Part shown: positions 46,248-54,760 of the stretch, in pieces
Numbering within the stretch: the stretch's first letter is position 1
Layout: the number at the start of each line of letters is the position of its first letter
Source of the DNA: Flavobacterium fluviatile
GTDB taxonomy: Bacteria > Bacteroidota > Bacteroidia > Flavobacteriales > Flavobacteriaceae
Assembly (NCBI RefSeq): GCF_010645065.1
Contig: NZ_JAADZW010000001.1
Span: 832,866 to 896,865 of the forward strand
Length of the DNA stretch: 64,000 bases
Direction of reading: 5' to 3'
The notes under the pieces: generated by a model
Database searches by the model: none
The model's input: only the letters and a program-made list of their open reading frames with translations
Told to the model about the DNA's origin: nothing
Program-made: the position numbers and the translations under genes

Positions 46248-48007
46248 ATGGAACAATTTGTAGTATCGGCACGTAAATACCGCCCGCAGACCTTTAAGGA
46301 TGTTGTAGGGCAAAAAGCCATTACCAACACTTTGTTAAATGCCATTGAAAGCAATCACCTTGCTTCTGCCCTTTTGTTCACAGGACCGCGTGGTGTTGGA
46401 AAAACAACCTGCGCCCGTATTCTGGCACGTAAAATAAATCAGCCGGGATATGACGATCCTAATGAAGATTTTGCTTTTAACGTTTTTGAGTTAGATGCTG
46501 CTTCAAACAACTCCGTTGATGATATCCGTAACCTTATTGATCAGGTTCGAATCCCGCCACAGACCGGGCAATACAAAGTCTATATTATTGACGAGGTCCA
46601 TATGTTGTCTTCTGCTGCTTTTAATGCTTTTCTGAAAACACTTGAAGAACCGCCAAAACACGCTATTTTTATTTTAGCAACTACAGAAAAACACAAAATC
46701 ATTCCGACGATTTTATCCCGCTGTCAGATATTTGATTTCAAAAGAATTACAGTAAAAGACGCCAAAGAGCATTTGGCTGACGTTGCACAAAGCCAGGGAA
46801 TCAATTTTGAAGATGATGCTTTGCACATTATTGCTCAAAAGGCGGATGGTGCGATGCGTGATGCATTGTCCATTTTTGACCGTGTGGTTTCTTACTGCGG
46901 AACCAATTTAACACGTCAGGCCGTCACCGAAAACCTGAATGTTTTAGATTACGAGACCTATGTTTCGATTACCGATTTACTTTTAGAAAATAAAATCCCG
47001 GAACTTTTACTAGCATATAATGATATACTTGCAAAAGGTTTTGACGGGCATCATTTTATTGCCGGTTTAGCTTCGCATTTCAGGGATTTACTGGTAAGTA
47101 AAACGCCTGCAACCTTAAGTTTGCTTGAAGTAGGCGAACAAGCACAGCAAATGTATGGCACACAGGCACAAAAATGTTCTCAGGACTTTTTATTGCAGGG
47201 AATAGACATTGCCAACGACTGCGATTTAAAATACAAATTAAGCCAGAATCAACGCCTTTTGGTCGAACTATGCCTGATGCAATTAGCCTCTATCAACTTT
47301 GATGGAGAAAAAAAAAAGCTGAGCAATTTATAATTCCGCCCACTTATTTTAAAAATGGAGGGTATTCTATAGTCGAAAGTCCCAAGTCCAAAGTCCAAAG
47401 TCATTCCGTTAAAGCTGAAAATCCAGCATCTAAAGTTGAAAATTCAGAAATTACAACTGAATCTGCAACTTCCCAAAAGACAGAAGCTGCTTCAACTCCG
47501 CAAACACAAACTCCCGTCACTTCACTACCTGAAGTTAGCGGAGAGCCTAAAGTTTCTGCTTTTTCCCTGGCAAGTATCCGCAAGAAAAAAGAGCTGGAAG
47601 CCAATAGCAAGTCTTATGTCAAACCTACTTCGGCACTGCTTACCGAAGAATTCTCTGAAACAGACATGCTTTTGTACTGGAACAAATATGCACAGCGCTT
47701 AGGGGAAAAAGGGTTCAAAATCATGGAATCGCTTTTATTGATTAACGACCCAAAATTAAACGGAACAGTCATTACAATTGAATTGCCAAACGAAGGTTCC
47801 AAATTAGATTTTGAAAGTCAGGTTAACGGACTTTTAGGCTACTTAAAAGGGCACTTACACAATCATGACATTACAATTGAAGTAATTGTAAATGAAACCA
47901 TAGAAAACAAAAGAAGTTTTAACGATCAGGACCGATACAATCGTTTATTAGAAATCAACCCAAATATCGAACTTTTACGTTCGACATTCGGATTGGATTT
48001 GCCTTAG
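46248..48007 (+). CDS. dnaX: DNA polymerase III gamma/tau subunit, read through a -1 frameshift
   Basis: The clamp-loader ATPase. The zero frame gives a 361-residue gamma-like protein ending at TAA 47331-47333: Walker A GPRGVGKTTCARILAR, IIDEVHMLS, and the sensor ILSRC motif are present. A run of ten A (47308-47317) contains the slippery heptamer A AAA AAG. A -1 shift there opens a frame that continues without a stop to 48007, adding the Pro/Ser/Thr-rich linker and the tau-like domain (YWNKYAQRLGEKG), for 586 residues. The zinc-binding cysteine module of E. coli DnaX is absent. A one-base sequencing loss in the A run is the alternative. Confidence 0.85.
47312..47318 (+). promoter_or_regulatory. 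Programmed -1 frameshift site in dnaX
   Basis: A AAA AAG in the zero frame lies at the end of a ten-A run and is followed by an in-frame stop four codons later. It is the same heptamer used by E. coli dnaX. Transcript slippage on A10 would give the same product. I see no convincing downstream stem-loop. Confidence 0.6.
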
Positions 48008-48042
48008 AGATTAATATTAATTTTCTATCATTATTTTTTTAT

Positions 48043-48192
48043 CGTCATTTCGAGTGATTTTATAAAGTAGCGTGAGCATTTTTATAAAATTGTATCGAGA
48101 ACATTTGCAAAACAAAACTTCTCGATAGATTTTTGGCTATTAAAATATCGTTTATGTACAAAATCTGTTAGCCAAAAACACTCGAAGTGACG
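48043..48192. repeat. Nested palindromic repeat element
   Basis: The outer arms CGTCATTTCGAGTG (48043-48056) and CACTCGAAGTGACG (48179-48192) are inverted, and inside lie ATCGAGAA with TTCTCGAT and TTTTTGGCTA with TAGCCAAAAA. The 250-base gap holds no gene. It is of the dispersed flavobacterial repeat type. Confidence 0.6.
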
Positions 48193-48257
48193 CGTCGATA
48201 ATAATCAAACTCAGGTTTAAACTATTATTTTTTTATTGCTTTTCTATTCTGAACAGA

Positions 48258-48836
48258 CTATCTATTTCTTAATCCGAAATCGTAAACTTTCTGTAGCCAT
48301 TTTTTTCTTTGCTCTTCCTTAGCCGTTTTGACGATTCCGATATAACTTACTTTTACAGGCTCAACACCGCAGAATTCTAAAGTACATTTCTTTAGCTGAT
48401 TAACGCTCGGTCTTGCATAAATCAATCGGTAATACCAGCCGGGCTGATCTAAAGTGGTAATGATATGAGCCGTTTTTCCTTTTAGCAGTTTATCCCACCA
48501 AACCGAATTTTTGCGGTATTGGAATGTCATTCCGGGCAAAAACAAACGATCAATAAAGCCTTTTGTAATTGCAGGCAGGCCTCCCCACCAAACCGGATGA
48601 ACCCAGACTAAATGATCGGCGTTTTGGATTTTTTTCCAGGCCTCGGCTAAATCCGGTTCTAATTCGGTTCGTTTTTGATAGCCAAACTGTAAATTCGGAT
48701 TGAACTGTAATTCGGCTATTGTTATGGTTTCGACCTGAGATCCCGAATCAAGCACTCCTTTATGGTATTCATTAGCAATAGCAAAATTGAAACTTTCCGG
48801 ATTTGGATGCCCGTTTATAATCAGTATTTTTTTCAT
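48258..48836 (-). CDS. NAD(P)H oxidoreductase, flavodoxin-fold quinone reductase family
   Basis: A 192-residue protein of the KefF/YwrO/NQO type. The N-terminal ILIINGHPNPESFNFAIA is the flavin-phosphate loop, HLVWVHPVWWGGLPAITKGF follows, and the C-terminal half binds the nicotinamide cofactor. It reduces quinones or other electrophiles. It is downstream of a Crp/Fnr gene on the same strand, and a GGACAAATGTCC palindrome lies in its promoter, so that regulator probably controls it. Confidence 0.88.
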   Translation of the reverse strand: MKKILIINGHPNPESFNFAIANEYHKGVLDSGSQVETITIAELQFNPNLQFGYQKRTELEPDLAEAWKKIQNADHLVWVHPVWWGGLPAITKGFIDRLFLPGMTFQYRKNSVWWDKLLKGKTAHIITTLDQPGWYYRLIYARPSVNQLKKCTLEFCGVEPVKVSYIGIVKTAKEEQRKKWLQKVYDFGLRNR

Positions 48837-48884
48837 GTTTTCTATTTTTTATACAAAAATAGTAGTAGCATGAAAAATCATACC

Positions 48885-48896
48885 GGACAAATGTCC
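48885..48896. promoter_or_regulatory. Probable Crp/Fnr operator
   Basis: GGACAAATGTCC is an inverted repeat of GGACA. It lies directly after the stop of the Crp/Fnr gene and upstream of the oxidoreductase, whose -7 element is CAAAAATA (minus strand, 48854-48861). Confidence 0.55.
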
Positions 48897-49456
48897 TATA
48901 AAATCGCTTTTCGAATCCGGCTTAAATGTCTTGGTGTAATTCCTAAATAAGAGGCTAAATATTGGAGTGGAATTAACTGCAGGTATTTTTGGTGATTTTT
49001 ATAAAGCTCTTCATAGCGTTGTGCGCCGGATAATTTTTGAAAAGAAATCATTCTTTTGTTCAGGTTTACGAATTCAATTTCGGTTAATTTCCTTCCTGTT
49101 TCCTGCCAGTTATAACCTGACTGATACAGTTTTTCCAAACTTTTCCGACTTAAAACCTGCACTTCTGTATCTGTTAAAGCCTGAATGTTTTCCTCTGCCT
49201 TTTCTTCTGTTATAAAACTGGCAAAAGAAGCCATAAATTCATTTTCAAAAGCAAAACAATTCGTAATCTCATCTCCTTTATGATTAACAAAAAAAGAACG
49301 TAAAATGCCTTTTTCAACAAAAACAACTTCGTTACAAACCTGATCTTCCTTCTGCAAAAATTCTCCTTTTTTTAGTTTACGAAATGTAATTAGATTATCT
49401 AAAAGATTTAACTCTTCTGAAGATAAATTTTGAATGGACTGAAAAACAGCTTTCAT
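48896..49456 (-). CDS. Crp/Fnr family transcriptional regulator
   Basis: A 186-residue regulator. A cyclic-nucleotide-binding-like beta barrel (about 10-120; KKGEFLQKEDQVCNEVVFVEKG) and a dimerisation helix lead to a short C-terminal helix-turn-helix (QYLASYLGITPRHLSRIRKAIL). No iron-sulphur cysteines are seen, and the signal is unknown. It is 11 bases after the TMEM175 channel gene and 59 bases before the oxidoreductase gene, both on the same strand. Confidence 0.88.
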   Translation of the reverse strand: MKAVFQSIQNLSSEELNLLDNLITFRKLKKGEFLQKEDQVCNEVVFVEKGILRSFFVNHKGDEITNCFAFENEFMASFASFITEEKAEENIQALTDTEVQVLSRKSLEKLYQSGYNWQETGRKLTEIEFVNLNKRMISFQKLSGAQRYEELYKNHQKYLQLIPLQYLASYLGITPRHLSRIRKAIL

Positions 49457-49467
49457 TAAATTCTGAA

Positions 49468-50049
49468 TTAATTTTTTGAAGCAAAAACTTTTTCGATTCT
49501 TTTATCAGGAATGAGCCATAACATTGCTACAATAAAATAAGCAACACCAGAAATCCATTCGCTGTAAAATGAAGCTACAATTCCGATGATATACAAAACA
49601 GCTGAAAAAATCCCTTTAACTTCATACCCTATTGCTTTTGCCAGCACCGAATTTTTTCCTTCAGCAATAATTATAATTCGTTCAAGAATAAAGTAAGCTA
49701 TAGCAGATAAAAGCAATATAGCGCCATACAAAGCCATAGCTGTCTTTGCAAAATTGTGCTCGCCCATCCAGCCTGTAGCTACCGGAATAAGGGAAAGCCA
49801 AAAAAGCAGATGCATATTTGCCCAAAGAATTTTTCCGTTTACTTTAGACAAACCATGAAGTAAGTAATGGTGATTATTCCAGTAAATCCCAACATAGATA
49901 AAACTAAGGATATAACTCAAAAATTTAGGAATAAGCGGTTTTAAATCGGCAAACTCATGTCCGTGCGGCACTTTAATTTCTAAAACCATAATGGTAATAA
50001 TAATCGCTAAAACGCCATCACTGAAGGCTTCAAGTCTGGTTTTGTTCAT
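49468..50049 (-). CDS. TMEM175 family potassium channel protein
   Basis: A 193-residue membrane protein with six helices. The diagnostic first helix motif RLEAFSDGVLAIIITIMVLE is at residues 4-23. Bacterial TMEM175 proteins form potassium-permeable tetramers. The gene lies 14 bases after ppx and 11 before the Crp/Fnr gene, within a collinear run that also codes polyphosphate enzymes. Confidence 0.88.
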   Translation of the reverse strand: MNKTRLEAFSDGVLAIIITIMVLEIKVPHGHEFADLKPLIPKFLSYILSFIYVGIYWNNHHYLLHGLSKVNGKILWANMHLLFWLSLIPVATGWMGEHNFAKTAMALYGAILLLSAIAYFILERIIIIAEGKNSVLAKAIGYEVKGIFSAVLYIIGIVASFYSEWISGVAYFIVAMLWLIPDKRIEKVFASKN

Positions 50050-50063
50050 TTAATAAATCCTAA

Positions 50064-50954
50064 TTAAATTTTACCGTAGTACATTGCTTTTACGATTCCG
50101 TCAGAAAGTCCAATTTTTGGAACATAAATCTGGCGAGCCCCACTCCATTTCATTGCATTCAGATAAATACGTGTGGCATGGATAATTACATCGGCGCGAT
50201 CGGAATTCAGACCTAATTCGGCAATTCGTTGCTCATAAGTCAAAGAGTTTAAAAAAGCATATTGTGAATTGATATAAATGTATGAAAGCGGTTTTTCCTG
50301 CTGCTTTCCGGACATTTTAAATAACTTATTGATGTTTCCTCCCGAACCGATAAGGGTCACCTCCTCGTAATCTTTTGTATTGGTTTTGATCCATTTTTCA
50401 ATCTCATCCCAAACCACATCATGAACCATATTATTCAGCAAACGGACTGTTCCTGCTTTGAACGATCTTGAATTGATCATTTTGCCGTCTGAAAACAGCG
50501 TAAATTCGGTACTCCCACCGCCAACATCCACAAAAAGATAAGTCTGGTCTGTTCTGAGTAAATGGTGCAAATCTGTTGAAGCTATAATAGCCGCTTCTTT
50601 TTTCCCGTCGATAATTTCAATTTTTATATCGGCTTTTTTCTTAATCAGACCTACCACTTCTTTTGCATTGTATGCCTCCCGCATTGCTGAAGTTGCAAAA
50701 GCCATATAACGTTCTACTTTATGAACTTTCATTAAAAGGTTAAATGCTTTCATGGCATCAACCATTCTTTCTATATTTTCTTCTGAGATTTCACCAACCG
50801 TAAAGGCATCCTGCCCAAGACGTATTGGTACACGAACAAGTGAACTTTTATTAAATTGAGGCTCTTTGCCTTCCTGCTCAACAACATTCGATATCAGGAG
50901 CCTCATGGCGTTCGAACCGATATCTATTGCTGCGTATTTTTTTATTTTAATCAT
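50064..50954 (-). CDS. ppx: Ppx/GppA family exopolyphosphatase
   Basis: A 296-residue ASKHA-fold enzyme that degrades polyphosphate or pppGpp. Phosphate loops are AAIDIGSNAMRLL near the start, VDVGGGSTEFTLF around residue 140, and LIGSGGNINKLF around 205. It has only the catalytic core, without the C-terminal HD domain of E. coli Ppx, as is usual in this phylum. ATG 50954 is preferred to a GTG two codons upstream. It follows ppk1 by about 39 bases. Confidence 0.9.
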   Translation of the reverse strand: MIKIKKYAAIDIGSNAMRLLISNVVEQEGKEPQFNKSSLVRVPIRLGQDAFTVGEISEENIERMVDAMKAFNLLMKVHKVERYMAFATSAMREAYNAKEVVGLIKKKADIKIEIIDGKKEAAIIASTDLHHLLRTDQTYLFVDVGGGSTEFTLFSDGKMINSRSFKAGTVRLLNNMVHDVVWDEIEKWIKTNTKDYEEVTLIGSGGNINKLFKMSGKQQEKPLSYIYINSQYAFLNSLTYEQRIAELGLNSDRADVIIHATRIYLNAMKWSGARQIYVPKIGLSDGIVKAMYYGKI

Positions 50955-50993
50955 GCTCACTTTATGATTTGAAATTTAAAATTTGTGTAATTA

Positions 50994-53072
50994 TTAATTT
51001 GTTTTTTGAACAGCTGCTTCGGCTATTTCGATTTTATTCTGGTAGTATTTATAAGTTTCCAGTTGTGCCCTGAAAGGAGCATGATGATTTCGGGCTTTAT
51101 ATTTATTGTCTAATTTATAAGATTGATATCGCACTTTTACATTCCCTTTCCAGGCAATATTAAAATTATCTATTAATTCTTTTTTAATCGATAAATCATA
51201 AATTGGGCAAGTAACTTCTACCCTTCCATCAAGGTTTCTGGTCATAAAATCGGCTGATGAAATGTAAACTTCGGTTAAACCGGCGTTTCCAAAAATATAT
51301 ACCCTTGAATGTTCCAGATAATTATCAACAATGCTGATTGCTTCAATATTCTCACTCATGCCCGGTATTCCCGGAATCAGGGAGCAAATTCCTCTTACCT
51401 GTAGCTGAATTTTAACTCCTGCATTACTTGCTTCGTATAATTTATCGATCATTTTAAAATCAGACAAGCTATTCATTTTTAGCTTTATATGTGTTTTTCT
51501 ACCTGCCAACGCATGCAGAATTTCACGATCTATTAGTTTAATAAACTTAGTGCGTGTATAATGTGGCGATACAATTAAGTGCTTGTATCGATGCACCCGG
51601 TAATTGATGTCGAAGAATTCAAAAATTTTAGAAACATCTTTTAAAATTCCCTGATGACAGGTAAAAAGTGTTACATCAGTATAAATTTTGGCGGTAGATT
51701 CATTAAAATTCCCTGTCGAAATAAAACCATATCGTCGTGTTTTTTCGTTTTCAACTCTTTCAATGATACATATTTTACTGTGAACTTTTAAGCCTTTCAT
51801 TCCAAAAATAAGCTCTATTCCTTCGGTCTGCATTTGTTCTGCATACGAAATATTCGAAGCTTCATCGAAACGTGCCTGAAGTTCGATTTGAACCACTACT
51901 TTTTTACCATTTTTGGCTGCGTTAATAAGCGAACTGATAATTTGTGAATTCTTAGCCAGACGATATAAAGTAATTTTGATGCTCGTCACTTTTGGATCTA
52001 AAGCTGCTTCACGCAAAAACTTAGTCAGGTACGAGAAAGACTGGTATGGAGCATGAACCAAATAGTCTTTTTTGTTTATTTTTTCCAAAATACTTCCATC
52101 GAGACTTAAACCCGGAACCGGCAAAGGTTCATTTGGTTTATACAGTAGATCGTAACGTCCTAAATTTGGGAAACTCATGTAATCCCGACGGTTATGGTAT
52201 CTTCCACCCGGAATAATACTATCGGTTTCTTCTATTTTCATTTTATCTAAAAAGAAGTGCAGCGTATCATCTTCAATCTGACTGTCGTAGATAAAACGAA
52301 CCGGTTCACCAATTCTGCGGTCTTTTACAGATGAAGCAATTTTTTCGAGCATACTTTTACTCAAATCGCTGTCAATATCTAATTGGGCATCACGTGTAAT
52401 TTTGATCATGTGAGCCGAAACACTTTTGAAGTCAAATATATTGAAGATGCTTTTTAGTTTATAACGAATAACATCGTCGATTAAAATCACATATTGTTTG
52501 TCGTCTTCTGAAGGAAGCACAACAAACCTGTTGATATTTTTAGGAATTTCGATTAAAGCATAACGAACTTCATCATTAGCCAATACTAAACGAACTGCCA
52601 GATAACCCAAAGTATCTTTAAGAACCGGAAAAACAGCAAGGTCATTCAAAATGATGGTTACCAGTTCCGGACTCAACTTTTGCATGTAAAAGTCCTTTAA
52701 GAATATTTCCTGTGTTGGGCTGATCTGATCCTCGGTTATAATGAAAATATTTTCAGCTTCAAGTTCGGCTTCAATATTTCCTAAAATACGCAAACTTTCT
52801 GACTGCTGCTGAATAACAATCTCTGTAATATCTTTAATTAATTGATGTGCAGAAATACCGCCTAAATATTTTTCGCCGGAAATCCCTGAAAGACTCAGTC
52901 TCCGGATTGCAGCATATCGAACTCTGAAAAATTCATCTAAGTTGTTTGAAAAAATTCCAACAAAACGCAGTCGGTCTAAAAGCGGAACCGTATTATCACC
53001 GGCTTCCTGAAGTACTCTTGCATTAAATGCTAACCAGCTTTTTTCTCTGTCGATATATTTCTGTTCGTGCAC
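50994..53072 (-). CDS. ppk1: Polyphosphate kinase 1
   Basis: A 692-residue enzyme that polymerises ATP gamma-phosphate into polyphosphate. The N-terminal DREKSWLAFNARVLQEA, the catalytic His in KGLKVHSKICII (about 435) and the second His in YLEHSRVYIFGN (about 595) are present. The start is a GTG (53072), as no ATG occurs before the conserved N-terminus. It is five bases behind sixA and is followed by ppx, so synthesis and degradation of polyphosphate are co-expressed. Confidence 0.95.
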   Translation of the reverse strand: MHEQKYIDREKSWLAFNARVLQEAGDNTVPLLDRLRFVGIFSNNLDEFFRVRYAAIRRLSLSGISGEKYLGGISAHQLIKDITEIVIQQQSESLRILGNIEAELEAENIFIITEDQISPTQEIFLKDFYMQKLSPELVTIILNDLAVFPVLKDTLGYLAVRLVLANDEVRYALIEIPKNINRFVVLPSEDDKQYVILIDDVIRYKLKSIFNIFDFKSVSAHMIKITRDAQLDIDSDLSKSMLEKIASSVKDRRIGEPVRFIYDSQIEDDTLHFFLDKMKIEETDSIIPGGRYHNRRDYMSFPNLGRYDLLYKPNEPLPVPGLSLDGSILEKINKKDYLVHAPYQSFSYLTKFLREAALDPKVTSIKITLYRLAKNSQIISSLINAAKNGKKVVVQIELQARFDEASNISYAEQMQTEGIELIFGMKGLKVHSKICIIERVENEKTRRYGFISTGNFNESTAKIYTDVTLFTCHQGILKDVSKIFEFFDINYRVHRYKHLIVSPHYTRTKFIKLIDREILHALAGRKTHIKLKMNSLSDFKMIDKLYEASNAGVKIQLQVRGICSLIPGIPGMSENIEAISIVDNYLEHSRVYIFGNAGLTEVYISSADFMTRNLDGRVEVTCPIYDLSIKKELIDNFNIAWKGNVKVRYQSYKLDNKYKARNHHAPFRAQLETYKYYQNKIEIAEAAVQKTN

Positions 53073-53077
53073 GTTAT

Positions 53078-53563
53078 TTATTTTAAATCTTTGGGGAAAA
53101 TTGTTTTTTGGGTTTTGCCTTTATCAATCGTATTCCAGCTTTCTGAATCGAATTGCAGTGATACAAAACCTGAAGTTGGAACATTTTCTATAAAAACATC
53201 CCCAAATTTATTAACAAAATTTGTAATAGCCTCGTTATGTCCAAAAAGAATAACGCTTTCTAAACTATTATCACATGATTTAATAACTTTTTCGAGATGC
53301 CTTTCGTCAAAAGTGTATAATTCGTCCTTGAATAAAATACTTTCTAATGGGTATGATAAATTTTGAGCAAAAATGATCGCTGTTTCTAAAGCCCTGGCAG
53401 CAGTACTGCTCCAGATTGTATAAGTTTTAGGGAGAAACTTAGAAATGGCCCCTGAAACACAATGGGCATCTAAAATACCTCTTTTCATTAAAGGCCTGTC
53501 GAAATCTTTTAAAGGCGCTTCCCAACTCGATTTTGCATGTCTTATTAAAATTAAATTTTTCAT
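53078..53563 (-). CDS. sixA: SixA-like phosphohistidine phosphatase
   Basis: A 161-residue histidine phosphatase. The catalytic LIRHAKSSWE (RHG-like) is at residues 5-14, and the second histidine is in ILFGHNEAI near 110. SixA of E. coli removes phosphate from histidine-containing signalling proteins. It heads the run sixA-ppk1-ppx. Note the many histidine kinases elsewhere in the window, though a link is only conjecture. Confidence 0.85.
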   Translation of the reverse strand: MKNLILIRHAKSSWEAPLKDFDRPLMKRGILDAHCVSGAISKFLPKTYTIWSSTAARALETAIIFAQNLSYPLESILFKDELYTFDERHLEKVIKSCDNSLESVILFGHNEAITNFVNKFGDVFIENVPTSGFVSLQFDSESWNTIDKGKTQKTIFPKDLK

Positions 53564-53751
53564 AAATAGGATATTTTAAAGATAAATACCATTAAAAAAG
53601 TATTTCAATCCTAATTTACAAAAGAAATTTCAATAGCCTATGTTTTTTTTATTCTGTTAACATTTTATAACTAATCAACAGAAATTCAATAATGTAAGAC
53701 CTTTTTCAAATTCATAAACTGCATTTTATTTAGATTAATAAATCTGTGCAT

Positions 53752-53925
53752 AAAAAAAATAGGTCGCTGCAATACAATCGCAACGACCTAATAACTAAAC
53801 CTGAATACTAACTTTCTTATCAAATTTCTACAAATTTTTCCGGTAATTTCTTTCGGTTTTCTGCATCAATTTTCAAGTATATCTAAAGATCTTTTTTTAT
53901 CAAAAAAATATGTTTAACATTTTAT
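53752..53925 (-). ncRNA. Predicted orphan small RNA or micro-ORF transcript
   Basis: A complete transcription unit without an annotated gene. A promoter (53931-53962) precedes it, and it ends with a hairpin at 53760-53790 (TAGGTCG with CGACCTA plus an inner TGC-GCA stem) and eight U. The RNA is about 174 bases. It contains a short stretch reading KIDAENRKKLPEKFVEI before a stop at 53820-53822, without an ATG, and a 12-codon frame MQKTERNYRKNL. It is read from the gap behind pdxH. The rest of the 451-base gap shows nothing. Confidence 0.5.
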
Positions 53926-53930
53926 GAATA

Positions 53931-53962
53931 CAAACATAATTAAATCATCGATTAAAAACAAA
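53931..53962 (-). promoter_or_regulatory. Promoter of the orphan transcript
   Basis: On the minus strand TTTG (53962-53959), a 20-base spacer and TATGTTTG (53938-53931) match the consensus. Confidence 0.6.
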
Positions 53963-54014
53963 TAAAATCGACAAAATACACTTAAACATTAACAAATATA
54001 AGTAAAAACTTATT

Positions 54015-54659
54015 TTAAGGGGATAAACGCTGAATACTCCAACTAAAATTTGATTTGCATTTATAACAAATGCGGTCATGAAGTCTATTTGCTCTTCCCT
54101 GCCAAAATTCAACTTCAAGCGGCGTGACTAAATAACCTCCCCAATGTTCCGGTCTTGATATCGATTTGCCTTCATAAGCATTTTCGAGCTTTTTTAAATT
54201 TTCTTCTAAAAAAGATCTTGACGGAATCACCTCACTCTGATTCGAAACTACCGCTCCCAATTTACTTCCTTCCGGACGCGAATCGAAATAATTGTCTGAT
54301 ATAATTTCTGAAGTCTTTTGAGCAATCCCTTTTATAATAACCTGACGTTCCATTTCCTGCCAGAAAAAAGACAGACACACGTGCGGATTTGCTGCAATGG
54401 CCTTCCCTTTTTCAGAATTATAATTGGTATAAAAAATAAATCCTTCTTCAGAGAATTTCTTCAATAAAACCACTCTGGATTTTGGAAAACCATCTAATCC
54501 AATGGTCGAAACGGTCATTGCATTAACTTCTCCGCTTCCGCCAAAATCTTCTGCTTCATGAAACCACCTGTTAAAAAGATTAATTGGATCATCAGGAATA
54601 GAACTTTCTAATAATTCACTTTTTTCATAGGATTTCCTATAATTGCTTAAATCGTTCAT
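54015..54659 (-). CDS. pdxH: Pyridoxamine 5'-phosphate oxidase
   Basis: A 214-residue FMN enzyme that makes pyridoxal 5'-phosphate. The family motifs RVVLLKKFSEEGFIFYTNY and LSFFWQEMERQVIIKG, and the C-terminal PLEVEFWQGRANRLHDRI are clear. Length and start are normal. It is transcribed on the minus strand, 101 bases after the rnz start region. Confidence 0.96.
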   Translation of the reverse strand: MNDLSNYRKSYEKSELLESSIPDDPINLFNRWFHEAEDFGGSGEVNAMTVSTIGLDGFPKSRVVLLKKFSEEGFIFYTNYNSEKGKAIAANPHVCLSFFWQEMERQVIIKGIAQKTSEIISDNYFDSRPEGSKLGAVVSNQSEVIPSRSFLEENLKKLENAYEGKSISRPEHWGGYLVTPLEVEFWQGRANRLHDRICYKCKSNFSWSIQRLSP

Positions 54660-54760
54660 TTTCTTATTTTTATAAGTTAATTATAAGATGTGAAATGTAA
54701 AATAATATCCGCCAAAGCAACAACCCATATTAGAATTTTCACTTTTCACTTTTTGCACTA

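Noticed and set aside
47436..47802. Two frames on either strand over the dnaX linker
   Set aside because: The linker is explained by the -1 frame of dnaX, which continues into a recognisable tau domain.
48967..49215. An 82-codon plus-strand frame within the Crp/Fnr gene
   Set aside because: It is antisense to a gene with clear domain structure.
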